A DNA stretch of 64,000 nucleotides from Nocardioides sp. L-11A (GTDB taxonomy: Bacteria > Actinomycetota > Actinomycetes > Propionibacteriales > Nocardioidaceae), in NCBI GenBank assembly GCA_029961745.1, contig CP124680.1, forward strand, positions 3,720,001 to 3,784,000, in the 5' to 3' direction. Shown here piece by piece: positions 36,193-43,302 of the stretch (its first letter is position 1; every line of letters begins with the position of its first letter). The notes beneath the pieces were generated by a model. The model was not told where the DNA came from, did not search any database, and saw nothing but the letters and a program-made list of their open reading frames with translations. A program made the translations under genes and the position numbers.

Positions 36193-36325
36193 GAGGTGAA
36201 CCGTATGCGCGTGCGCCTCGCGACCGCCGTTCTTTGACGTGGATTTGAGGTTGCCTTGCACTGACCATGACAGGCCGTGCGGGAGGCTCGCAGCGCCTCG
36301 TTACCCAACCCGACGGAGGGCTCAC

Positions 36326-36787
36326 ATGTTCGACCTGGTCAACGGCCTGCCTCTTCACCCCCTCGTCGTCCACGCGGTCGTCGTCCTGCTGCCGATGGCG
36401 ATCCTCGGCAGCGTGGCGATCGTGGCCCGTCCGACGTGGCGCCATCGCTACGGCCTTCTGGTCCTAGGGATCCTGCTCGTGGGCACGGCCCTCGTGCCGG
36501 TGGCCACGTCGAGTGGTGAGGCGCTGGAGAAGCGCGTAGGGGACCCGGGCAGCCATGCACAGCTGGGCGACCAGCTGATCTGGTTCGCTCTCCCTCTGCT
36601 GCTCCTGGTGGCCGGACTCATCTGGGCCGACCACCGGCCTCCCCGCGCCCGCGGCGCCGTTCGGATCCTGGCCACCGGCACTGTCGTCGCCGCGCTGGCC
36701 GCCGGTGTCCAGGTCTACCGGGTCGGCGACTCCGGTGCCCGTGCCGCGTGGGGCGACCAGGTGACGTCCGCCGTCAGCGCCGAGTGA
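36326..36787 (+). CDS. DUF2231 membrane protein
   Basis: 153 residues with four hydrophobic helices (about residues 12-32, 40-60, 85-102, 118-135). It begins MFDLVNGLPLHPLVVHAVVV, the diagnostic start of DUF2231 proteins with the conserved HPLVVH histidines, which in some relatives may bind heme or metal. GGAGG lies seven bases before ATG 36326; codons further upstream are unsupported. It is a monocistron between the dead response regulator and the dormancy island. Function unknown. Confidence 0.85.
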   Translation: MFDLVNGLPLHPLVVHAVVVLLPMAILGSVAIVARPTWRHRYGLLVLGILLVGTALVPVATSSGEALEKRVGDPGSHAQLGDQLIWFALPLLLLVAGLIWADHRPPRARGAVRILATGTVVAALAAGVQVYRVGDSGARAAWGDQVTSAVSAE

Positions 36788-36839
36788 CCTGGCTGGACCG
36801 ATCTCGGATCACCGGGGCGCCAAGGTGCCGGGCCGCAGC

Positions 36840-36853
36840 GGGTCTTTGGACCC
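36840..36853. promoter_or_regulatory. DevR/DosR-like box 1
   Basis: GGGTC-TTTG-GACCC, a perfect 5-4-5 palindrome, 62 bases before the start of the SDR gene. It compares with the mycobacterial DosR consensus core GGGACT-WW-AGTCCC, which has the same half-site spacing. Confidence 0.65.
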
Positions 36854-36915
36854 TGTCCGCGCCGGCAACACGCGCGCACGCTGTTCGTGTCGAACGGACC
36901 ACGAGAGGACCAGTC

Positions 36916-37725
36916 ATGAGCATCAGCCCACCCAGCATCGCCGATCTCATCGATCTGAGCGGACGTACGGCGATCGTCACCGGCGGCGCCATGGGCATCG
37001 GCCGCGGCATCGTCGAGCGGCTCGCCGAAGCCGGTGCGTCCGTCGTCGTCGCCGATGCCGATCTCGAGGCCGCGGAGGCGACCGCCGAGGATCTCGTCGC
37101 ACACGGGAGATCGGCGATGGCGATGTACGCCGACGTCGGTGACAGCGACGACGTGCACCGCCTGGTGGCCGACACCATCGGCTGGCGCGGCCGGGTCGAT
37201 GTCCTGGTCAACGACGCAGGGATCTTCCCCAGCGTCCCAGTGCTCGACATGACGCCCGACGACTTCGACCGCGTCATCCGCACCAATCTCCGCGGCGTCT
37301 TCCTGTGCTCGCGCGAGGCCGCGCTGCGGATGCGCCACCAGGAGACCGGCGGCCGGATCATCAACGTGACCTCGATCGACGCACTGCACCCCTCCAGCGT
37401 GGGTCTGGCGCACTACGACGCCTCCAAGCACGGCGTCTGGGGATTCACCAAGAATCTCGCGCTCGAGCTCGCCCCGCACGGCATCTGGGTCAACGCCATC
37501 GCGCCCGGTGCGATCGCGACTCCCGGCGTCGCCGCCCTGCAGACGGCGGGAGGGTCCGGCGTCGACCCGAAGGCGGTCCTCGCTGCCTTCCTCGCCCAGG
37601 TTCCGATGCGACGGATGGGCGCACCGGACGACATCGCCCGCGCCGCCCTGTTCCTCGCCAGCGACCTCGCCTCGTACATCACCGGAGCGCAGATCGTCGT
37701 CGACGGTGGGCGTCTGCTGGCCTGA
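36916..37725 (+). CDS. short-chain dehydrogenase/reductase (SDR)
   Basis: NAD(P)-dependent oxidoreductase, 269 residues, classical SDR. The cofactor loop is TGGAMGIGRGI (TGxxxGxG, about residues 23-33), NDAG at about 100, and the catalytic Ser-Tyr-Lys are expected in NVTSIDALHP, HYDASKHGVWGF (YxxxK). The C-terminal YITGAQIVVDGGRLL is normal. AGAGGA precedes ATG 36916. A DevR-like box stands upstream, so hypoxic or stationary-phase induction is likely. The substrate is unknown; glucose/3-oxoacyl-type reductases are the nearest in pattern. Confidence 0.9.
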   Translation: MSISPPSIADLIDLSGRTAIVTGGAMGIGRGIVERLAEAGASVVVADADLEAAEATAEDLVAHGRSAMAMYADVGDSDDVHRLVADTIGWRGRVDVLVNDAGIFPSVPVLDMTPDDFDRVIRTNLRGVFLCSREAALRMRHQETGGRIINVTSIDALHPSSVGLAHYDASKHGVWGFTKNLALELAPHGIWVNAIAPGAIATPGVAALQTAGGSGVDPKAVLAAFLAQVPMRRMGAPDDIARAALFLASDLASYITGAQIVVDGGRLLA

Positions 37726-37944
37726 GCGGAGAGGCTGTGCCATGGGCGCCCATGAGGGCCTGCACCAGGCCGCCCCGCGCGAGATGCGCGCTCGGAGTGC
37801 CTGTAACGGCCCGGGTCAGCATGCCGCGAGGACACCCGTCGCCGGCACACGGCAATGAGTGCGATCCCAGGCGGACGTCCCATCGACCCGGCGCACGACG
37901 TCACCGGTCCTGGGTGTGCCGATGACCTCCTCCCCTGCCGAGCG
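37726..37944. other. 219-base gap with no recognisable feature
   Basis: This gap lies between the convergent SDR and CBS genes. I see no convincing reading frame, hairpin or regulatory motif beyond the small palindrome GGGCGCCC near 37745. Confidence 0.4.
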
Positions 37945-38331
37945 TCAGTCGCCGGCCAGTGCTTCGACGACATCACGGCACGAGAGCATGCCGACGATCG
38001 CTTCGCCCCGGGTCAGGGGCAGGTGGCGGACGTCCGCAGCGGCCAGGAGCCGTGTGGCGTCGCGGACGGTGATCGTCTCCGGCGCGGTCACGACGTCATC
38101 GGTCATCGCCTCGCCCGCCGTGACGTGCTCCGGATCGGCGGCCTGCGCGAGGTGCGAGACGACATCGCGTTCGGACAGCACTCCAACCGGGTGGCCGTGC
38201 CGGGTCACCACCACGGCACCGACCTCCTCGGCACCGAGGACCTCGATCGCCTCCTGCAGTGTGCAGGAGTGGTCGACGGTCGCGACCGGCCACGACATCA
38301 ACTCGGACGCGAGCACCTCGGACGGGGACAT
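37945..38331 (-). CDS. CBS-domain pair protein, Hrp1-like
   Basis: 128 residues made of two CBS motifs (about 8-62 and 70-125) and no other domain. SWPVATVDHSCTLQEAIEVL opens the first, GVLSERDVVSHLA closes it, and HLPLTRGEAIVGMLSCRDVV closes the second. This is the architecture of mycobacterial hypoxic response protein 1 (Rv2626c), a DosR-regulon member. AGGAGG sits seven bases before ATG 38331; codons upstream of it are unsupported. A DevR-like box 57 bases upstream is shared with the divergent thioredoxin gene. Confidence 0.88.
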   Translation of the reverse strand: MSPSEVLASELMSWPVATVDHSCTLQEAIEVLGAEEVGAVVVTRHGHPVGVLSERDVVSHLAQAADPEHVTAGEAMTDDVVTAPETITVRDATRLLAAADVRHLPLTRGEAIVGMLSCRDVVEALAGD

Positions 38332-38387
38332 GAGACCTCCTGGCTCGGGATGGGACCCACGCTCGCACTGCATGCCCGCCCGCCGCA

Positions 38388-38401
38388 GGGCGCAAGGTCC
38401 C
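38388..38401. promoter_or_regulatory. DevR/DosR-like box 2
   Basis: GGGCG-CAAG-GTCCC. The right half-site is perfect and the left matches three of five. It is positioned between the divergent CBS-protein gene (57 bases) and thioredoxin gene (90 bases). Confidence 0.5.
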
Positions 38402-38491
38402 GACAGCCGAGGACTTCTGGCGGCGGAGGAACATTGCATCCCCCCAGGGGGTTATTTGGTTCGTACGCACACTCGCAGGGAAGGACAGCCC

Positions 38492-38839
38492 ATGACCACC
38501 GTCGACCTCACCGCCGCCACCTTCGAAACCACCGTGCAGGACAGCCCGATCGTCCTCGTGGACTTCTGGGCCTCCTGGTGCGGCCCGTGCCGGATGTTCG
38601 CCCCCGTCTTCGAGCGCGCGGCCGTCGTCCACTCCGACGTCGTCTTCGCGAAGGTCGACACGGAGGCCGAGCGCGACCTCGCCGCGGCGGCCCAGATCAC
38701 GTCCATCCCGACCCTGATGGCCTTCAAGGACGGTCGGCTGGTCTTCCGCCAGGCCGGCGCCCTGCCGGCGGCGGGCCTCGAGCAGCTGATCGGCGCCGTA
38801 CGGAACCTCGCCCTCGACGACGTCGCCGACGCCTCTTGA
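38492..38839 (+). CDS. thioredoxin
   Basis: 115-residue cytoplasmic thiol-disulfide oxidoreductase. The active site is FWASWCGPCRMFAPV (Cys pair about residues 31 and 34), with the cis-Pro in TSIPTLMAFKDG (about 75). Length and fold are those of a plain thioredoxin. GAAGGA precedes ATG 38492. It shares a DevR-like box with the divergent CBS gene and is closed by a strong hairpin. No thioredoxin reductase lies nearby, so it probably draws on the general pool. Confidence 0.93.
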   Translation: MTTVDLTAATFETTVQDSPIVLVDFWASWCGPCRMFAPVFERAAVVHSDVVFAKVDTEAERDLAAAAQITSIPTLMAFKDGRLVFRQAGALPAAGLEQLIGAVRNLALDDVADAS

Positions 38840-38845
38840 CGCCCG

Positions 38846-38884
38846 GGAGGACCTACGGCCCGCTCCGGCGGGCCGTAGGCCTCC
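38846..38884 (+). terminator. strong hairpin after thioredoxin
   Basis: A perfect 12-bp stem (38852-38863 with 38868-38879) has a TCCG loop and is extended by a further 5-bp GGAGG/CCTCC pairing across a one-base bulge. It begins a few bases after the thioredoxin stop. No T-run follows, as is common for actinobacterial terminators. Confidence 0.7.
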
Positions 38885-38953
38885 ACCCACGGGGGCCCGG
38901 ACGCGGCTGAATGGAGGCATTCCAACCATCCAGCCAGCGCGAAGGAGAACGAG

Positions 38954-40150
38954 ATGCGTCCACGGGTCGTCGTCCTGGGATCGAACTTCGGCGGCCTGAC
39001 GGCCGCACTGGCGGTGCAGCACGAACTCGCGGGGGACGTCGACGTCATGGTCGTCTCCCCCAGCGACCGGTTCCTGTTCACCCCGAGCCTGATCTGGCTG
39101 CCCTTCGGCAAGCGGATGCCGTCAGACATCACCTTCCCGGTTGCTCCGACGCTGGAGCATGCGGGCATCGAGTTCGTGCACGCGGCAGCCACCGCCGTCG
39201 ACCCGACCGCCCGCACCGTCACGACCGACGACGGCGCGGTCCGCGTCTACGACTACCTCGTGGTCGCCACCGGCTACCGCAACGACGAAGACGTCGTCCC
39301 CGGCCTGGAGAACACCTCCACCATCACCACGTTGGACCGGGCGATCGAGACGGGCGCAGCGTGGCGGCGGTTCCTGGCGCAGCCGGGAGACGTGATCATC
39401 GCGGCAACGCAGGGGGCGGGGTGCTTCGGGGCCGCCTACGAGTTCCTCTTCAACACCGCCCACCAGCTCAAGAAGGCCGGCCTGCGCGAGCAGACCCGGC
39501 TGACCTACGTCACCGCCGAGCCCTTCCTGGGCCACTTCGGCATCGGTGGCCTGCCCCACGGCGAGCAGCTCCTCGGCATGTTCTTGAAGAAGCAGGGCAT
39601 CGAGTCCCGCGTCGGGATCGCGCTCGAGCGAGCAGAGGAGGATGCGATCGTCCTCGCGAACGGGGAACGACTCCCCTTCTCGTTCAGCATGGTCGTGCCT
39701 CCCTTCCTCGGGCAGGACTTCCTGCGCGCGTCGCGGCTGGCCGACGTCAAGGGCTTCGTGCCGGTGCGGCCGACGTACCAGAGCGAGAAGCACGACGAGG
39801 TCTACGCCGTAGGTGTGGCCGCTGCTGTCGAAGTGCCGTGGACGACGTCGGTGCCCGTCGGGGTGCCCAAGACCGGGTTCCCGACCGAGCAGCAGGCGCA
39901 CGTCGCGGCCCGCAACATCGCGCACCAGGTGCGCGGCGAGGCACCCACGGAGGAACGCCCGTTCGGCGACATCAAGGCGGTCTGTGTGATGGACGCCGGG
40001 AACAACGGTGTCGTGATCCTGGCGGACAAGATGCTGCCGCCCCGCAAGCACGGCGTGCTCGTCCCCGGCCCCCAGGCCCACCTGATGAAGCTGGCTTTCG
40101 AGAAGTACTTCCTCTGGAAGATGGAGCACGGTTACGTGCAACTCCCCTGA
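38954..40150 (+). CDS. sulfide:quinone oxidoreductase-like FAD protein
   Basis: 398-residue membrane-associated flavoprotein of the SQR/type II NADH dehydrogenase group. The FAD motif is VVVLGSNFGGLTAALA (about 5-20), DYLVVATGYRND is the second motif, and LPFGKRMPSDITFPV and PFGDIKAVCVMDAGN follow SQR. Cys in GAGCFGAAYEF (about 158) and Cys in AVCVMDAG (about 340) stand where SQRs keep redox cysteines. The C-terminal PQAHLMKLAFEKYFLWKMEHGY resembles the quinone-side amphipathic helices. It might oxidise sulfide or persulfide and feed the quinone pool. AAGGAG precedes ATG 38954. Confidence 0.82.
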   Translation: MRPRVVVLGSNFGGLTAALAVQHELAGDVDVMVVSPSDRFLFTPSLIWLPFGKRMPSDITFPVAPTLEHAGIEFVHAAATAVDPTARTVTTDDGAVRVYDYLVVATGYRNDEDVVPGLENTSTITTLDRAIETGAAWRRFLAQPGDVIIAATQGAGCFGAAYEFLFNTAHQLKKAGLREQTRLTYVTAEPFLGHFGIGGLPHGEQLLGMFLKKQGIESRVGIALERAEEDAIVLANGERLPFSFSMVVPPFLGQDFLRASRLADVKGFVPVRPTYQSEKHDEVYAVGVAAAVEVPWTTSVPVGVPKTGFPTEQQAHVAARNIAHQVRGEAPTEERPFGDIKAVCVMDAGNNGVVILADKMLPPRKHGVLVPGPQAHLMKLAFEKYFLWKMEHGYVQLP

Positions 40151-40244
40151 CGACCAAGGGGATCGGTCCGGACCAGCACCACCCGCCCGGGCACACTGCG
40201 GGGCCAGCACCGTCCCTCGGCCCGGGGCCGGCCCCGGTGTCGCA

Positions 40245-40427
40245 GCGACGCACGGTCATGATCAGGGCCAGGTCGTCGCCGCAGGCGCTGACGTAGCCGT
40301 CGATCAGCAGACCCGTCTCGCGGGCCCGGACCACACGCCTTCGCGCCTCCTCCATCTGCTCGCCATGCACGGCGCTGTGTCCCACCCAGCCCCCGGTGTC
40401 GGCCTTGATGGTGCTCAACGTGACCAT
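40245..40427 (-). pseudogene. 5' remnant of FBP aldolase/phosphatase-type fructose-1,6-bisphosphatase
   Basis: From ATG 40427 (AAAGGA just upstream) the minus strand encodes MVTLSTIKADTGGWVGHSAV and then GLLIDGYVSACGDDLALIMT, which is the N terminus of class V FBPase with its Lys-Ala-Asp and Asp-Asp metal-site residues. Homology stops after about 60 codons; the remaining roughly 300 codons are missing and the frame runs on into the oxidoreductase gene. The intact start and ribosome site suggest a recent 3' deletion. The adjacent interval 40151-40244 holds only GC-rich inverted repeats. Confidence 0.75.
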
Positions 40428-40511
40428 CGTCCGTCCTTTCCGTCGGTTGACCTCCATCCAGTCCAGAGCCGCCGCGCGACCCGCTCCACGGCCTTCCGGC
40501 ACTCACCGGTA

Positions 40512-40525
40512 GTGCCCTTTGGCCC
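40512..40525. promoter_or_regulatory. DevR/DosR-like box 3
   Basis: GTGCC-CTTT-GGCCC, a degenerate 5-4-5 dyad 35 bases before the universal stress protein start and 85 bases from the FBPase remnant on the other strand. Confidence 0.5.
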
Positions 40526-40560
40526 TACTGGTCGCGTTCGTGACGGCGCAGGCTGACGCC

Positions 40561-41406
40561 ATGACGGACAGCCCTCCCCGCATCGTCGTCGGGTTCGACG
40601 GATCCTCCGGCGCGGCCGCCGCCCTCACCTGGGCTGCCGAGAACGCCGCCCCACAGTCCGACGTCCACGTGGTGCTCGTCGGCACCGCGATGGACCCGGT
40701 CGTCGGCCACTACCGCGACGAGATGGACAGGGCGGTCCAGGGCTGGCGCGAAGCGGCCGAGGAGCAGCTGCAGGTGCTCGGACTCCTCGAAGCCATCGTG
40801 GAGGTCCGCCCGGGACCAGTCGTCCCCGAGCTGCTCCGTGCCGCCGAGAGGGCCGACCTGGTGGTCGTCGGGAGCACCGGACACGGGCTGACAGCGGGCA
40901 CATTGACCGGATCGGTCAGCCAGCACGTCGCACGACACGCACCGTGTCCCGTCGTCGTCGTGCGTCCCCGGCACTCGAAGGTCGTGGACCGGATCGTGGT
41001 CGGCGTCGATGATTCTGCGGCGTCCGCACGCGCGTTGCGGTTCGCCTGCGAGCGAGCCCGGCGTACCGGCGAGGGCCTCACCGCTATCCACGGCTACTTC
41101 TCGGTGCTCGCCCACGTGCTGACCTTCGACGGCGCCGAGTCGGAGGTCGCCGACCGCCGGCTGGCCGCCGCGGAGGAGCTGGTCAAGGACCTGTGCCGCG
41201 AGTGCACCGCCCAGTTCCCCGACGTCGAGATCGTCTCGGAGGCGATCCCCGTGCGGGCCGGGCCGGTGCTCGTCGACGCGAGTCGGGCCGCGTCGCTGGT
41301 CGTCGTCGGGTCACGCGGCCGCGACGCGTTCTCGGAGATGCTGCTCGGCTCGGTCAGCCAGCACGTCCTGACCCACGCCCAGTGCCCGGTGGCCATCGTC
41401 CGGTGA
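40561..41406 (+). CDS. universal stress protein, two UspA domains (copy 1)
   Basis: 281 residues made of two Usp domains (about 6-140 and 148-281). Each keeps the ATP-binding pattern: VVGFDGSSGAAAALTWA with VVGSTGHGLTAGTLTGSVSQ in the first, and VVGVDDSAASARALRFA with VVGSRGRDAFSEMLLGSVSQ in the second. This is the arrangement of the mycobacterial DosR-regulon proteins Rv2623 and Rv2005c. ATG 40561 was preferred to an in-frame ATG 14 codons upstream because that one lies inside the DevR-like box. Confidence 0.92.
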   Translation: MTDSPPRIVVGFDGSSGAAAALTWAAENAAPQSDVHVVLVGTAMDPVVGHYRDEMDRAVQGWREAAEEQLQVLGLLEAIVEVRPGPVVPELLRAAERADLVVVGSTGHGLTAGTLTGSVSQHVARHAPCPVVVVRPRHSKVVDRIVVGVDDSAASARALRFACERARRTGEGLTAIHGYFSVLAHVLTFDGAESEVADRRLAAAEELVKDLCRECTAQFPDVEIVSEAIPVRAGPVLVDASRAASLVVVGSRGRDAFSEMLLGSVSQHVLTHAQCPVAIVR

Positions 41407-41517
41407 GCCGCCCATCATCTCGTCACCATGACGACCGAAGAGAGCGGGAGGCACGCGAAGCCCCGGCACGTCGAGGCCGAGCTTCACGATGTGACCGAGG
41501 CCCCCGCGCGTCCTGCA

Positions 41518-41694
41518 TCATTCGACGCCCTTGGCAGGGATGAGGGCGAGAGCGAGGGGGACGGCCGCGTCGATCTCGTCATCGGGCACGACGTGCACGC
41601 CGTCCTCCGGCCAGGGGAACTCCTCCGCCGAGGCGATCCGAGGCCGCCGGCGCGAGCCCGATCCTGCGACGAACTGTTCCGCCAGCGCCGCCAT
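41518..41694 (-). CDS. small acidic protein (58 aa), hypothetical
   Basis: Begins MAALAEQFVAGSGSRRRPRI and ends ALALIPAKGVE. GAGGAGGGG precedes ATG 41694 at good spacing. The residue mix, basic turn then acidic PEDGVHVVPDDEIDA stretch, looks protein-like, but I recognise no family. The frame is open upstream, so an alternative start at ATG 41877 would give 119 residues; that start would put the DevR-like box at 41923-41936 about 46 bases upstream, the usual distance in this island. The gene lies between the universal stress protein and the broken alcohol dehydrogenase. Confidence 0.45.
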   Translation of the reverse strand: MAALAEQFVAGSGSRRRPRIASAEEFPWPEDGVHVVPDDEIDAAVPLALALIPAKGVE

Positions 41695-41922
41695 GGCGCT
41701 CCCCTCCTCGGTGACCGTTCCTGCACAGGGTGGCCGGCCCGTCGACGCGGTCGCTGCATCCGTCATGACGACGGCGGATCTGTGGTCGGTGACCACCATC
41801 ACTTCGCGGCTGCCGGCGGGCCGGCACTTGCGGGTTCGACCGGTCGAAGGACCGGGGTCTGCCGCATCTCCGATCATGCTCTTCCCCGGCAGGTCACGGC
41901 AGGACCGAAGGTCATGGCTGGC

Positions 41923-41936
41923 GGGACCTAAGGTCC
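41923..41936. promoter_or_regulatory. DevR/DosR-like box 4
   Basis: GGGAC-CTAA-GGTCC; within it GGACCT-A-AGGTCC is a perfect 6-1-6 palindrome. It overlaps the 3' end of the broken alcohol dehydrogenase and points to the small minus-strand gene downstream. Confidence 0.55.
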
Positions 41937-42933
41937 TGCCGGTGCGGTGACCACCGCGGCACCCGCGAACCTGCCCCGCGCCAGGTCCTCCAGCGCGCGA
42001 TCGACCGCGGAGAACGGGTAGGTCGTGACCGAGGGCCGCACCTCGAGCTCGGCGGCGAGCCGCAGCAGTTCCTCGCCGTCCGCTCGGGTGTTGGCGGTGA
42101 CCGAGGTCAGCGTGCGTTCGCGGAAGAGGTGCCGCTGGTAGTCCAGTGCTGGAATGTCGCTGAGGTGGATCCCCGCAACGGCGAGGGTGCCGCCCTGGTC
42201 GAGCGCTTCGAGAGCGACCGGGACCAGCTCGCCCGCCGGCGCGAACAGGATCGCGCTGTCGAGTGGGCAAGGCGGGCGCCCGTCAGCGGGACCCACGGAC
42301 GTCGCACCCAGAGCGAGTGCAAGCTCCCGTGCCGGCGTCGCGGGTCAGCACGTGGACCTCGGCTCCCTGCCGAATCGCGATCTGCGCGGTCAGGTGGGCG
42401 CTGGCGCCGAACCCGTAGATCCCGAGCCGGCCTCCCGCAGGCAGCTGGGCGCGACGCAACGCGCGGTAGCCGATGATTCCCGAGCACAGCAGCGGCGCCG
42501 CCTCCTCGTCGGAGAAGGCCGCCGGCAGCTCGTAGGCGAACGCTTCCGGCACCACGGCGTACTCGGCGAACCCGCCGTCGGCGTCCCAGCCGGTGAAGGC
42601 CGCGCGGACACACAGGTTCTCGGCACCGCGGCGACACGACGCGCAGAGCCCGCAGGTCGAACGCAACTAGGCCACGCCGACCCGCGCACCGGCACCGAGC
42701 CGCGTGGCAGCCGCACCCGCTCCGACCACGACTCCGACCACCTCGTGGCCCGGTACGACGCCCGGGCGCCGCGGCGGGAGCTCGAGATCGGCGAGGTGCA
42801 GATCGGTTCGACACACGCCGCAGGACGTCACCCGCACCAGCAGCTCGTCGTCCCCGGGGAGCGGCACCGGCCGGTCCACCGGCCGCAGCCGCCCGATCCG
42901 GCCAGGCATCCCCGACACCTCCCATGCGCGCAC
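41928..42933 (-). pseudogene. zinc-dependent alcohol dehydrogenase, broken by a TAG codon and a frameshift
   Basis: Homology to medium-chain zinc alcohol dehydrogenases covers the full length. The catalytic-zinc region is SCGVCRTDLHLADLEL and VVPGHEVVGVV; the structural-zinc cysteines are in [17 protein letters not shown]; the Rossmann start is [14 protein letters not shown]; the C-terminal part is TLAVAGIHLSDIPALDYQ. In place of the usual Trp after VGVA there is an in-frame TAG at 42667-42669. Near 42340 the frame shifts by one base before the [16 protein letters not shown] stretch. GTG 42933 is the likely original start (VRAWEV). Two independent lesions argue for a true pseudogene rather than a sequencing error. 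Confidence 0.82.
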
Positions 42934-43077
42934 CCTCCCATCGTGCGCGGGCCACTCAGAGAGCGGCAGGGACACACGTCACCTGCGCGCGAGGACCTCT
43001 GGCACTGTCGGCCGGTCCCGCCACGTCCGAGAGTCGAGATGACGGACGCGTCCGCGTCCCGAGCAGAGGAGCACGGC

Positions 43078-43302
43078 ATGTACGCATCCGTCGGCGATCG
43101 CCTGATCGTCCGCAGCAACCGCGTCGGCGGCCCGGTCCGCGACGGCGAGATCCTCCAGGTCCGGCACGCCGACGGCAGTCCGCCGTACGTCGTGCGCTGG
43201 TCGGACAACGGTCACGAGTCGGTCTTCTTCCCCGGCCCCGATGCCGAGGTCCACCACTTCGCGCCCGGCCTGGCGCCCGATTCCGGCGACGACGCGGGCT
43301 GA
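43078..43302 (+). CDS. DUF1918 protein (Rv0569-like)
   Basis: 74-residue beta-barrel-like protein starting MYASVGDRLIVRSNRVGGPV with the family stretches RDGEILQVRHADGSPPYVVRW and SVFFPGPDAEVHHF. DUF1918 includes mycobacterial Rv0569, a DosR-regulon member, and Rv2302; the biochemical role is unknown. GAGGAG precedes ATG 43078; an ATG 13 codons earlier has no ribosome site. Its final 30 codons lie opposite the end of the P-type ATPase gene (91-base tail-to-tail overlap). A poor DevR-like dyad occurs at 42992-43005, 73 bases upstream. Confidence 0.85.
   Translation: MYASVGDRLIVRSNRVGGPVRDGEILQVRHADGSPPYVVRWSDNGHESVFFPGPDAEVHHFAPGLAPDSGDDAG

Noticed and set aside
40519..40560. Upstream ATG for the first universal stress protein
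   Set aside because: It lies within the DevR-like box, so it would not be transcribed from that promoter; ATG 40561 restores the family N terminus.
41428..41931. Plus-strand frame of about 167 codons after the first universal stress protein
   Set aside because: No ribosome site and no family-like segments; the minus strand has better evidence (58-codon gene with a strong Shine-Dalgarno).
42992..43005. Possible twelfth DevR-like box AGGAC-CTCT-GGCAC upstream of DUF1918
   Set aside because: Only 7 of 10 half-site bases match; the position is right but it is too weak to list beside the other eleven.
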